Assembly: GCF_030161395.1 (NCBI RefSeq)
Contig: NZ_BSST01000001.1
Coordinates: forward strand, 1,922,001-1,986,000
DNA length: 64,000 bases
Source: Thalassotalea insulae
GTDB taxonomy: Bacteria > Pseudomonadota > Gammaproteobacteria > Enterobacterales > Alteromonadaceae
Reading direction: 5' to 3'
The position numbers were made by a program, and so were the translations under genes. This document shows, piece after piece, positions 1 to 8,036 of this stretch (the stretch's first letter is position 1; each line of letters starts with the position of its first letter). The notes below the pieces were generated by a model, which saw only the letters and a program-made list of their open reading frames with translations, was not told the DNA's origin and made no database searches.

Positions 1-1
1 G

Positions 2-823
2 GCTCTCGCTATCTTCGGCAAACATCTCATCTACAGCGCTTTATGTTATCTAAGCTATGGTTCGTTATCAGCCCAGGTATTTGCCCAGCAGGCGAATACA
101 ACAGAGGCAACAACCGAGCAAGCGTCGGTTGATGTTAACCAAGTCAAATTTATGACCACGCAAAACTTTATGCTCGCCGGCAAATATTACGGCGGTAAAG
201 AAGAACATGCAGGGGTGTTATTATTACATGATTGCAGTCACGACAGTGCTGATTATACCGAACTAGCCAAACAATTATCACGCCATGGTTTACATACTTT
301 AGCGTTAGATTTACGCGGTTACGGGGAGAGTATTTCCGACGAATTTTCCCACCTGAAAATCAAACGTAATGCCAAAGAGATTAGCGTTTATCAATCAGAA
401 GTCAGCCGATTAACCTCATACTGGCAAAGTGATGTTTTAGCCGCCTATAATTATTTACGTACCCGCATTAGTAATAAGCATGAAGTCGCTGTGATTTCAG
501 CGGGGTGTTCTGCGGCACAGGCAATTTTTCTGGCCGAAAATATCCGCATCAACAGTTTTGTCATGCTCACCCCAACACTCAACTATATGGAAAAAGAGCA
601 TTTTAAAAACCTGATCGATATTCCTATTTACTTTATCGCTTCAGTGCACCACACAGACACCTATCAAACAGCTAAAGAACTATTTGAATGGAATGGGGAA
701 CGTCGCTCAACATTAAAACTATTTAAAGGCACCCGACAAGGCCAGTCATTATTAAAAGGTAACGCTTTTTTAGCTCAGGATATCGCTCTGTGGTTAAGCA
801 ATTCCCTCGCTCAGCGTCGTTAA
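2..823 (+). CDS. Exported alpha/beta hydrolase-like protein (5' end outside window)
   Basis: The reading frame is open from base 2, so the ATG at 152 is internal and the true start lies upstream of the window. The first visible residues form a hydrophobic stretch ending in an A-x-A type site (SAQVFAQ), consistent with a signal peptide and a periplasmic location. The rest looks like an alpha/beta hydrolase: a strand with LDLRGYGES, and a nucleophile elbow in ISAGCSAAQ that fits small-x-Ser-x-small. Near the C-terminus, where related hydrolases usually have a G-x-x-H-G catalytic histidine, the sequence reads GTRQGQSLL, so the histidine seems to be replaced by glutamine. Substrate unknown; it may be a non-catalytic member of the fold. 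It converges on ilvC across a long hairpin. Confidence 0.7.
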   Translation, partial: ALAIFGKHLIYSALCYLSYGSLSAQVFAQQANTTEATTEQASVDVNQVKFMTTQNFMLAGKYYGGKEEHAGVLLLHDCSHDSADYTELAKQLSRHGLHTLALDLRGYGESISDEFSHLKIKRNAKEISVYQSEVSRLTSYWQSDVLAAYNYLRTRISNKHEVAVISAGCSAAQAIFLAENIRINSFVMLTPTLNYMEKEHFKNLIDIPIYFIASVHHTDTYQTAKELFEWNGERRSTLKLFKGTRQGQSLLKGNAFLAQDIALWLSNSLAQRR

Positions 824-834
824 CATCAAAGCAT

Positions 835-892
835 TAGGGCGTATAACTTTTCAGTTTAATCTCAATGTTAAACTGAAAAATCATACGCCCTA
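835..892. terminator. Long inverted repeat between convergent genes
   Basis: Outer arms TAGGGCGTAT (835-844) and ATACGCCCTA (883-892) are perfectly complementary. Inner arms TTTTCAGTTTAA (848-859) and TTAAACTGAAAA (868-879) are also complementary, separated from the outer stem by a small internal loop. It sits between the convergent hydrolase gene and ilvC and probably acts as a bidirectional terminator, although no long T tract follows. Confidence 0.65.
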
Positions 893-932
893 TTCTCCAG
901 AGAATCGTTACCGCGTTGCTGATAACAGCAAG

Positions 933-2417
933 CTATAATGCCGATTCAACAATACGTTTCATATCTGTCATATAGCCACGTAACTCTTTACCGACAGCTT
1001 CGACGCTATGACTGCGGATCGCTTCATTCACTTCAATCAAACGGACATTATCAACACCATTAGAGCTTTCGTTTAGACCTTGACCTAAATCTTCCAAAGT
1101 TAACTGGCTAACAAAGTCTTTTAATAACGGCTGCGCAGCATGAGTAAATAGATAATTACCATATTCTGCAGTATCTGAAATTACCACGTTCATTTCATAA
1201 AGCTTGTTACGAGCAATACAGTTAGCAATCAATGGTGTTTCATGCAAAGATTCATAATAAGCTGATTCTTCGATAATGCCTGCCGCGACCATAGATTCAA
1301 ACGCCAATTCAACCCCAGCCTTCACCATGGCGACAACAAAAATACCTTTATCATAGTACTCTTGTTCATTAATTTCTTGCTCACAATCTGGTGCTAATTC
1401 AAACGAAGTTTCAGCGGTTTCTGCTCGCCATTTCAATAAGTTAGCATCATCATTTGCCCAATCTTCCATCATAGTGGCAGAAAAACGACCTTCAATAATA
1501 TCGTCCATATGCTTTTCAAACAGTGGACGTAAAATGCCTTTCAACTGTTCCGACATATCAAAAGCACGGATCTTTGCCGGATTCGACAAACGATCCATCA
1601 TGTTAGTAATACCGCCGTGCTTTAACCCTTCAGTCACCGTTTCAATGCCATATTGTAATAATTTACGGGCATAACCAGCTTCAACGCCAAGCGCCAGTAA
1701 TTGCTGATGACCTAATACCGCGGCAGTTTGTAACATGCCACATAAAATGGTTTGCTCACCCATTAAGTCCGATTTTACTTCGGCGATAAATGACGACTCA
1801 AGCACACCAGCACGATCACCACCGGTTGCTGAAGCATAAGCCTTAGCAATCGCCAAACCATTACCTTGCGGATCGTTTTCCGGATGCACAGCGATCAAGG
1901 TAGGCACACCGAAACCACGCTTATATTCTTCACGCACTTCGGTACCAGGACACTTAGGTGCCACCATCACAACCGTGATATCAGGACGAATTTGCATGCC
2001 TTCTTCAACAATATTAAAACCGTGTGAATACGCCAAAGTCGCACCATGTTTCATATGTGGCATTACCGCATTAACCGCCGAGGTATGCTGTTTATCCGGC
2101 GTTAAGTTTAGTACCAAATCTGCTTGTGGAATAAGCTCTTCATAGGTGCCAACAGTAAAACCATTTTCCGTTGCCCATTGCCACGACTGACGCTTCTCAG
2201 CGATTGCCGCTTCACGCAAGGCATACGAAATATTTAACCCTGAATCACGCATATTCAGCCCCTGGTTAAGTCCCTGGGCACCACAACCGACGATGACAAT
2301 ATTCCAGTCTTTAATAAAATTACAGCCATCGCTAAACTCTTCTCGCTTCATAAAGCGACATTTACCCAACTGGGCTAATTTTTCACGTAAACTTAAGGTA
2401 TTAAAATAGTTGCTCAT
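933..2417 (-). CDS. ilvC: Ketol-acid reductoisomerase (class II, long form)
   Basis: Converts acetolactate and acetohydroxybutyrate to the dihydroxy acids of valine and isoleucine synthesis, using NADPH and Mg2+ in the cytoplasm. The 494-residue protein closely follows E. coli IlvC (491). The NADPH-binding GCGAQG lies at residues 44-49. The metal and substrate residues are in SDLMGEQTILCG, in ELAFESM, and in SLHETPLIAN of the C-terminal knotted region. I chose the ATG at 2417 (MSNYFNTL) because it aligns with the E. coli N-terminus and has GAGGA eight bases upstream. An in-frame ATG six codons earlier would place that ribosome site inside the gene. It is divergent from ilvY, as in enterobacteria, so activation by IlvY with its substrates is expected. 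Confidence 0.97.
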   Translation of the reverse strand: MSNYFNTLSLREKLAQLGKCRFMKREEFSDGCNFIKDWNIVIVGCGAQGLNQGLNMRDSGLNISYALREAAIAEKRQSWQWATENGFTVGTYEELIPQADLVLNLTPDKQHTSAVNAVMPHMKHGATLAYSHGFNIVEEGMQIRPDITVVMVAPKCPGTEVREEYKRGFGVPTLIAVHPENDPQGNGLAIAKAYASATGGDRAGVLESSFIAEVKSDLMGEQTILCGMLQTAAVLGHQQLLALGVEAGYARKLLQYGIETVTEGLKHGGITNMMDRLSNPAKIRAFDMSEQLKGILRPLFEKHMDDIIEGRFSATMMEDWANDDANLLKWRAETAETSFELAPDCEQEINEQEYYDKGIFVVAMVKAGVELAFESMVAAGIIEESAYYESLHETPLIANCIARNKLYEMNVVISDTAEYGNYLFTHAAQPLLKDFVSQLTLEDLGQGLNESSNGVDNVRLIEVNEAIRSHSVEAVGKELRGYMTDMKRIVESAL

Positions 2418-2431
2418 GCGGTTATCCTCAA

Positions 2432-2455
2432 TCATCTGATGCTTTGCTCAGATGA
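2432..2455 (-). promoter_or_regulatory. Hairpin in the ilvC 5' leader
   Basis: TCATCTGA (2432-2439) and TCAGATGA (2448-2455) form an 8-bp perfect stem with an 8-base loop, immediately upstream of the ilvC ribosome-binding site. It would be transcribed in the ilvC leader if the promoter lies nearer ilvY. Any role in translation or mRNA stability is inference. Confidence 0.35.
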
Positions 2456-2484
2456 GCTGCAAAAGAATGTTAACTTTTCTTCAC

Positions 2485-2558
2485 TTGCACTTAGCTTAGC
2501 GCAATACTAATATTGCTTAAAATGATATATTTGCACCATTACGTTGCAAATTACGCAA
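2485..2558. promoter_or_regulatory. Probable IlvY operator cluster in the ilvC-ilvY intergenic region
   Basis: The divergent intergenic region holds several TTGC/GCAA half-sites: TTGC at 2485; the inverted repeat GCAATA (2501-2506) / TATTGC (2511-2516); TTGC (2531-2534) with GCAA (2546-2549); and TTGC (2544-2547) with GCAA (2555-2558). LysR-type regulators bind such dyads, and E. coli IlvY uses tandem operators between ilvY and ilvC. Assigning them to IlvY rests on position. Confidence 0.5.
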
Positions 2559-2593
2559 TAATCTTATCGAACCAGCATAGAAAGAGAGTTATT

Positions 2594-3478
2594 TTGGAGC
2601 AAAAAGCATTAACCATGTTTTGCCATTTAGCGCAAAGCCTGCACTTTGGTAAAACCGCTGAAGCACATCATGTCAGTCCGTCGACACTAAGTCGGGCAAT
2701 TCAGCGCATCGAAACAGAATTAGGTTGCGAACTACTGATACGTGATAATCGTTCTGTCGCACTAACTGATGCTGGCAGGCAGTTTTTGCAATTTGCTCAG
2801 CAGCAACTTGAGCAGTGGCAATTATTGCAATTAGCGCTGAATGAAAAACAGGCACAGCTACAAGGCACACTGCATATCTTTTGCTCAGTAACAGCAGCAT
2901 ACAGTCATTTACCTCCGTTGCTGGAACGTTTTCGCCAACAGCATCCACTGGTTGAAATTATGTTAACTACCGGTGATGCCGCCGATGCTTTTTCACAAAT
3001 ACAACAACAATCCGTCGACATCGCCATCGCCGTCAGACCTGAAAACTTATCTCGATTATTTTATTTTCAACCTCTAGCGCAAATTCCACTCGCCGTGATT
3101 GCCCCAGTCATGGCTTGCCAAGTACAACAACAAGTCAAACAAACGATTATTCCCTGGACAGACATTCCAATGATATTGCCCGAACACGGCGTGGCAAGAA
3201 AACGTTTTGATTACTGGTATCGCCGGCGCCAGCAAGGCAAACCGCATATTTATGCCACTGTTTCCGGCCACGAAGCATTAGTGAGTATGGTTGCCTTAGG
3301 CTGTGGTGTCGGTATAGCACCCAAGGTAGTAGTGGAGAACAGCCCGGTTAAAGACCGAGTGCAGTATCTGGCAAATGTCGGCGAGATTGAGCCATTTGAA
3401 CTCGGCATTTGCTGTTTAAATCAACAGCGTGAACAAAAACTAATACAGGCTTTTTTACAGGCGATTAACCCAGATTAA
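2594..3478 (+). CDS. ilvY: LysR-family activator of ilvC (IlvY)
   Basis: Transcriptional regulator that activates ilvC when acetolactate or acetohydroxybutyrate accumulates. An N-terminal winged helix-turn-helix (HFGKTAEAHHVSPSTLSRAIQRIE) is followed by the effector domain. The stretch HIFCSVTAAYSHLPPLLERF and the motif LTTGDAADA are nearly identical to E. coli IlvY. I placed the start at the TTG at 2594 (LEQKALTMFCHLA) because it aligns with E. coli MDLRDLKTFLHLA and has GAGAG five bases upstream, giving 294 residues against 297. The reading frame stays open to 2513, but that longer form would put the operators inside the gene. It is divergent from ilvC. Confidence 0.93.
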   Translation: MEQKALTMFCHLAQSLHFGKTAEAHHVSPSTLSRAIQRIETELGCELLIRDNRSVALTDAGRQFLQFAQQQLEQWQLLQLALNEKQAQLQGTLHIFCSVTAAYSHLPPLLERFRQQHPLVEIMLTTGDAADAFSQIQQQSVDIAIAVRPENLSRLFYFQPLAQIPLAVIAPVMACQVQQQVKQTIIPWTDIPMILPEHGVARKRFDYWYRRRQQGKPHIYATVSGHEALVSMVALGCGVGIAPKVVVENSPVKDRVQYLANVGEIEPFELGICCLNQQREQKLIQAFLQAINPD

Positions 3479-3483
3479 ATCAT

Positions 3484-3957
3484 TTATTTTAAACGTATCA
3501 GCTTAATGTGATTCTTGTTACAAGCGCTTTCCAGTGACATCAAATCAAGCTCCTGTTTATCCACAGGGCTGTACCAATAAGGGATTTCATAGACCATATC
3601 AATTTCCACAAATGAAAACTTGAATAGCTTAAAAAAGCTTTTGTGCTTATAAAAAACTTTTCTCACACCTACTAGTGATGTTACTTTTTTACCAGCAGTG
3701 ATGGTTAAATTATTAAAATTGACACTAATATGCTTCGCTGAAAAATAATCTTTAATCAGATAAAAAACTGTTATCGGCGGAACTAACAATCCTACATAAA
3801 TCAAAACAGTTCTTCTGAACATGGTCGGTTCATGGTGCCATGTTTCTGGTGGAAAAAATATGTAATCAGCAACAAACAATATACTCAGAATAATATAGGG
3901 TGATTTCACTAACCAAAATTTTTTATGATCAAATATTAACTGCATCCGCCTTGTCAC
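3484..3957 (-). CDS. Hypothetical membrane protein, two N-terminal helices
   Basis: I do not recognise this 157-residue protein. Two hydrophobic segments (about residues 18-35 and 50-67) are followed by a basic cytoplasmic region rich in beta-type sequence (HISVNFNNLTITAGKKVTSLVGVRKVFY). This layout resembles small bacterial PH-like membrane proteins, but I cannot show that. The frame opens with GTG at 3957; an ATG at 3945 is an alternative start, and neither has a well-spaced ribosome site. It lies between ilvY and comM, convergent with ilvY. Confidence 0.55.
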   Translation of the reverse strand: MTRRMQLIFDHKKFWLVKSPYIILSILFVADYIFFPPETWHHEPTMFRRTVLIYVGLLVPPITVFYLIKDYFSAKHISVNFNNLTITAGKKVTSLVGVRKVFYKHKSFFKLFKFSFVEIDMVYEIPYWYSPVDKQELDLMSLESACNKNHIKLIRLK

Positions 3958-4023
3958 TGGAAAATTTGACTAGAACATTTAGAGAGGGTATACCATAAAT
4001 ATTGCCAATTTCAATACATCTAG

Positions 4024-5547
4024 TTAAGCCGAAACGGCATCGGTTAAGTGCCGTAGTATGCGATCCATTGCCCGGTAAGATAACGCTTCAATCAAATGAG
4101 CATGCTGAATAACGCGTTCACCTTCGATATCAGCTAAAGTACGGGCTATTTTCAAAATTTTATGATGAGCCCGAGTCGATAAACCAAACTTTTCTACCGC
4201 TAGTTCAAGAAACTCATTATCGTCTCCACTCAGCCGACAATATTGCCTGATCTCACTACTGGTTAACTGAGCATTCGCTTTTCCCTGCCGGCGCAATTGC
4301 ATCGTCCGACTTTGCTGCACCCGCTGACGAATTTGCCGACTGCTTTCATTTTTTTCCGGATGATGACTCCACATGCCTCGTGGCAAACGAGCCACTTCGA
4401 CCTGAATATCAATACGATCGAGAAACGGCCCTGATAAACGATTAAGATAGCGCAAAACCTGCTCTGGCGTGCTGCGTTTATCATTGTAAAACCCGGTTGG
4501 ACTCGGATTCATCGCTGCCACCAACTGAAACTGTGCCGGATAGGTTTGCTTGTGCAAAGCACGTGAAATAGTTACAGCACCAGACTCCATCGGTTCTCTT
4601 AACACGTCCAGCACTTTACGCTCAAACTCCGGTAACTCATCTAAAAATAACACCCCATGATGGGCTAACGAAATTTCTCCTGGTTGTGGCTGACTGCCTC
4701 CACCAACAAGTGCCGCAGATGAGGCGGTATGATGTGGAGCTCTGAACGGTCGGGTAAACCAAGACTGACTATCAATAGTTTGATGACTGATTGACTGAAT
4801 TGCTGCAACTTCCAATGCTTCCTGATCAGTCATTTCAGGTAAAATACCCGGTAAACGACTGGCGAGCATGGTTTTTCCAGTCCCCGGAGGGCCAATAAAC
4901 AGCAAATTATGTCCGCCGCAAGCAGCAATTTCTAACGCTCGCTTGGCTAATGGCTGACCAATAACATCCGCCATATCTAACTGATCGGTGAACTCCGGCT
5001 CTAAATTCTGCTTCGCCTCAACTAATGGCAAAGCTTGCTGTTTTAGCAAGTGTCGATAAAGTTCATTTAAATGACGAAGGGCAAATATTTTCGCTTCTCG
5101 CACCCAACTTGCCTGCTCAGCATTTTGATAAGGTAAAACCAAGGCACGATTGGCAGCACTAGTGGCCAACGCCATGGGAATTTCACCAATTACTGGGCGC
5201 AGTTCACCAGATAAAGCCAGTTCACCGGCAAATTCATAATGTTCCAAATCTTGCACCGGGATCTGCTCAGCAGCAGCGAGAATGCCTAACGCGATAGGCA
5301 AATCAAAACGACCACCTTCTTTTGGCAAATCAGCAGGGGCAAGGTTAATGGTGATGCGTTTAGCAGGAAACTCATAGCCACAGTTTATTAAAGCACTGCG
5401 CACTCTATCTTTCGATTCACGTACTGAAGTTTCAGGCAAACCAACAATATTAAAAGCGGGTAAACCATTGGCTAAATGAACTTCAACGGTGACTAAGGGC
5501 GCGTCTAATCCCATACGCGCCCGAGAATATACACGGGCAAGAGACAT
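4024..5547 (-). CDS. comM: ComM/YifB family AAA+ ATPase (Mg-chelatase-like)
   Basis: ComM is a hexameric branch-migration helicase that helps integrate DNA during natural transformation in Vibrio and other proteobacteria; homologues also occur in species not known to transform. The 507-residue protein has the N-terminal Lon-like domain (MSLARVYSRARMGLDAPLVTVEV begins it), Walker A GPPGTGKT at 219-226, Walker B VLFLDELPEF, and the C-terminal chelatase-type region (SGPFLDRIDIQVEV, then STRAHHKILKIARTLADIEG). In enterobacteria yifB also lies beside the ilv cluster, so the position is conserved. It is divergent from ilvL. Confidence 0.93.
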   Translation of the reverse strand: MSLARVYSRARMGLDAPLVTVEVHLANGLPAFNIVGLPETSVRESKDRVRSALINCGYEFPAKRITINLAPADLPKEGGRFDLPIALGILAAAEQIPVQDLEHYEFAGELALSGELRPVIGEIPMALATSAANRALVLPYQNAEQASWVREAKIFALRHLNELYRHLLKQQALPLVEAKQNLEPEFTDQLDMADVIGQPLAKRALEIAACGGHNLLFIGPPGTGKTMLASRLPGILPEMTDQEALEVAAIQSISHQTIDSQSWFTRPFRAPHHTASSAALVGGGSQPQPGEISLAHHGVLFLDELPEFERKVLDVLREPMESGAVTISRALHKQTYPAQFQLVAAMNPSPTGFYNDKRSTPEQVLRYLNRLSGPFLDRIDIQVEVARLPRGMWSHHPEKNESSRQIRQRVQQSRTMQLRRQGKANAQLTSSEIRQYCRLSGDDNEFLELAVEKFGLSTRAHHKILKIARTLADIEGERVIQHAHLIEALSYRAMDRILRHLTDAVSA

Positions 5548-5725
5548 AAAATTCCATTTTTAATTCAATCCCTAATTCAACAGTGTAGCCAGCAAAAGCT
5601 GAATATGCGAACCGCCATAAGAAATATTCTCCGGCCGGCTTATAACTAAAAAACAATTCAACCAAGAAAAAACGCTAACAAAAAAACTTGCACTATCAAT
5701 TAGAGCTATGGTACTAATTTAATAA

Positions 5726-5740
5726 GGCTGAAAAACAGCC
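5726..5740. repeat. Small hairpin upstream of ilvL
   Basis: GGCTG (5726-5730) and CAGCC (5736-5740) are separated by five A residues and followed by AAAATTTTTAAT. It lies about 40 bases before the leader peptide, so it could be a weak terminator or a 5' end structure of the leader RNA. No function can be assigned. Confidence 0.3.
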
Positions 5741-5780
5741 AAAATTTTTAATAAAATTTCAGAGTTTCTGCATAAATAAA

Positions 5781-5861
5781 ATGAAAAAATTTAGCCTAGT
5801 GATTATTAACATTCTCGTCGTGGTGATTATTCAATCATCGCGGGGTCGTTTGTTGAGCTAA
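5781..5861 (+). CDS. ilvL: ilv operon leader peptide
   Basis: A 26-codon ORF starts at ATG 5781 and encodes MKKFSLVIINILVVVIIQSS followed by RGRLLS. Residues 6-17 are all Leu, Val or Ile apart from one Asn, the signature of a multivalent attenuation leader that senses charging of the three branched-chain tRNAs. It is followed 22 bases later by a strong intrinsic terminator and then ilvG. No clear Shine-Dalgarno sequence precedes it. By analogy with E. coli ilvL, ribosome stalling at these codons should favour an antiterminator and read-through into ilvGMEDA. Confidence 0.88.
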   Translation: MKKFSLVIINILVVVIIQSSRGRLLS

Positions 5862-5883
5862 ATAAAACTCACTGAAAATATAC

Positions 5884-5917
5884 AAACCCCCCGCTCCGAA
5901 AGGACCGGGGGGTTTTT
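5884..5917 (+). terminator. ilvGMEDA attenuator terminator
   Basis: AAACCCCCC (5884-5892) pairs with GGGGGGTTT (5907-5915). An inner TCC/GGA stem closes a GAAA-containing loop, and the transcript then runs into five T residues. It sits between the leader peptide and ilvG, exactly where an attenuator is expected. Confidence 0.92.
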
Positions 5918-6020
5918 CGTTTTAAGGTAACAACTAATTTGTTTTTAACATCTTAGACATAATCAAAGGAGCATACTAATTCAAAGCATTAACAAATGTT
6001 TTTGAATAGTTAACACAACA

Positions 6021-7685
6021 ATGACTAACGAAGAGCAACACACCGGCGGTTCACTACTGTTTGAGGTAATGCAGCAACACGGCGTAACCGATGTCTTTGG
6101 TTATCCCGGCGGCGCAATTATGCCGATTTACGATGCCTTGTATGACAGTGAGGTCAACCATTTCCTTTGTCGACATGAACAAGGTGCTGCTTTTTCGGCG
6201 GTTGGTTATGCCAGAGCATCAGGCAAAGTTGGAGTTTGCTTGGCCACTTCTGGCCCGGGCGCAACGAATTTGATCACCGGCCTTGCCGATGCGTTAGCTG
6301 ATTCAATCCCGGTTGTTGCCATCACAGGACAGGTACCGACGGTGGCGATGGGCTCAGACGCTTTTCAGGAGATCGACATCTTTGGCTTATCACTCGCCTG
6401 TACCAAGCACTCTTTTCAGGTTACCGATGTAAACGAATTAGAAAAAGTACTACATCAGGCATTTGCTATAGCGCTAGAGGGTCGTCAAGGACCAGTGTTA
6501 GTTGATATTCCCAAAGATATACAATTGGCTCCAGTCGTCAGTCAACATCAAGTACCGTCACGGTTGAAGAACAAAGTAAACCTGCCTCCTGCTAATGTTG
6601 GTTCAGCCATAGCGATGCTAAGTAAAGCAAAGAAACCGGTGATCTATGTTGGTGGTGGTGTTGGTATGGCAAATGCCATCGATGAGTTACGCGCCTTTAT
6701 CGAGACGACAAATATGCCAAGTGTCTCAACACTCAAAGGCCTAGGTGCAATAGACCCAGAAGATGAAAATTATCTTGGTATGTTGGGTATGCACGGTACT
6801 AAAGCCGCCAATTTAGCAGTACAGCAATGTGATTTATTAATCGCCGTTGGTGCCCGTTTTGATGACAGAGTAACGGGAAAATTAAACAGCTTTGCACCAC
6901 ATGCCAAAATCATACATTTTGATATCGATACTGCAGAAATTGATAAGCGCCGTAAAGCAGATGCAGCAATTTTAGGCGATTTGAAAGTAAACTTGCCGGC
7001 ACTGGCAATTCCGTTAGCAATAGCCGAATGGCAGCAATATTGTCAGCAAATGAAAAAGGAATTTGCCTGGCGCTATGATCATCCCGGTAACAATATCTTT
7101 GCCCCAGCGGTATTAAAAGCCATCAGCGATGCAATGCCGAAAAATACCTGCGTGACCACGGATGTTGGTCAGCATCAAATGTGGTCAGCACAACATATGA
7201 CGTTTAATGATCCAAGTAACTTTCTATCTAGCGGTGGTATGGGCACTATGGGCTTTGGTTTACCGGCAGCGATTGGTGCGCAAATCAGTCGTCCGCATGA
7301 CTGTATCATCGCAGTATCAGGTGATGGTTCATTAATGATGAATGTTCAGGAATTATCCACCATCAAGCGTTTTCAACTACCAGTCAAAATCGTGTTAATC
7401 GACAATGCAAAATTAGGCATGGTACGCCAATGGCAAGATCTGTTCTTCAATGGTCGTTTAAGTGAAACTGATTTATCAGATAACCCTGACTTTGTAGCGT
7501 TAGCACAAGCCTTTGATATTAAAGCAAAGCAAATCACACAAAAATCAGAAGTCTCCACGGCAATTAATGAAATGTTTGAACATGACGGTGCTTACTTATT
7601 ACAGGTAAAAATTGATGCCAAAGATAACGTCTGGCCATTAGTACCACCTGAAACTGCCAACGATAAAATGATGGAGACCAACTAG
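6021..7685 (+). CDS. ilvG: Acetolactate synthase II large subunit
   Basis: Thiamine diphosphate enzyme that condenses pyruvate with pyruvate or 2-oxobutyrate, the first committed step for valine/leucine and isoleucine. The 554-residue protein matches E. coli IlvG in order: FGYPGGAIMPIYDAL, the catalytic Glu53 in RHEQGAA, and the ThDP/Mg motif GDGSLMMN at about 434. The frame is intact, unlike the frameshifted ilvG of E. coli K-12. The start has no adjacent ribosome site. A strong AAAGGAG lies 50 bases upstream (5965-5971) with no start codon in range, which is odd. ilvM follows after one base. Confidence 0.96.
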   Translation: MTNEEQHTGGSLLFEVMQQHGVTDVFGYPGGAIMPIYDALYDSEVNHFLCRHEQGAAFSAVGYARASGKVGVCLATSGPGATNLITGLADALADSIPVVAITGQVPTVAMGSDAFQEIDIFGLSLACTKHSFQVTDVNELEKVLHQAFAIALEGRQGPVLVDIPKDIQLAPVVSQHQVPSRLKNKVNLPPANVGSAIAMLSKAKKPVIYVGGGVGMANAIDELRAFIETTNMPSVSTLKGLGAIDPEDENYLGMLGMHGTKAANLAVQQCDLLIAVGARFDDRVTGKLNSFAPHAKIIHFDIDTAEIDKRRKADAAILGDLKVNLPALAIPLAIAEWQQYCQQMKKEFAWRYDHPGNNIFAPAVLKAISDAMPKNTCVTTDVGQHQMWSAQHMTFNDPSNFLSSGGMGTMGFGLPAAIGAQISRPHDCIIAVSGDGSLMMNVQELSTIKRFQLPVKIVLIDNAKLGMVRQWQDLFFNGRLSETDLSDNPDFVALAQAFDIKAKQITQKSEVSTAINEMFEHDGAYLLQVKIDAKDNVWPLVPPETANDKMMETN

Positions 7686-7686
7686 C

Positions 7687-7932
7687 ATGAATAATTACCA
7701 ACTCATTATCCATGTTGATGACAAACAAGTGGTATTAGAGCGCATATTACAAGTAACTCGTTATCGCGGTTTTTTGATCAATGGCATCGAAGCTAAAGTA
7801 AATACTGGCACTCACATCGGGACAATTAATCTACAAGTTAGTAGTGAAAGGCCGATTGAACTTTTGGTCGATCAAATCAATAAGCTAATCGACATCAAAG
7901 ATGTCTCCGTAGACAATAATGGCCCACGCTAA
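7687..7932 (+). CDS. ilvM: Acetolactate synthase II small (regulatory) subunit
   Basis: Short single-ACT-domain subunit (81 residues) that partners with IlvG and is needed for full synthase activity. The ACT fold is visible in YQLIIHVDDKQVVLERILQVTRYRGFLINGIEAKV. The length is typical of IlvM and shorter than IlvN or IlvH. It starts one base after the ilvG stop, so the two are translationally coupled. In E. coli the IlvGM isozyme is resistant to valine; whether that holds here cannot be read from the sequence. Confidence 0.93.
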   Translation: MNNYQLIIHVDDKQVVLERILQVTRYRGFLINGIEAKVNTGTHIGTINLQVSSERPIELLVDQINKLIDIKDVSVDNNGPR

Positions 7933-8036
7933 ACCAGTGTAAAGAAGTTATACTAACAAGCGAGAAGCACCCTAAAATTTACTCGGTTAATTGTTAACAC
8001 TGACGGTTAACCCACAAAGAGTTAGGAAAAAATAAA

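Noticed and set aside
5688..5718. TTGCAC with TGGTACTAAT as the ilvL promoter
   Set aside because: The spacing and the -10 match are poor, so I could not define the ilv promoter with confidence.
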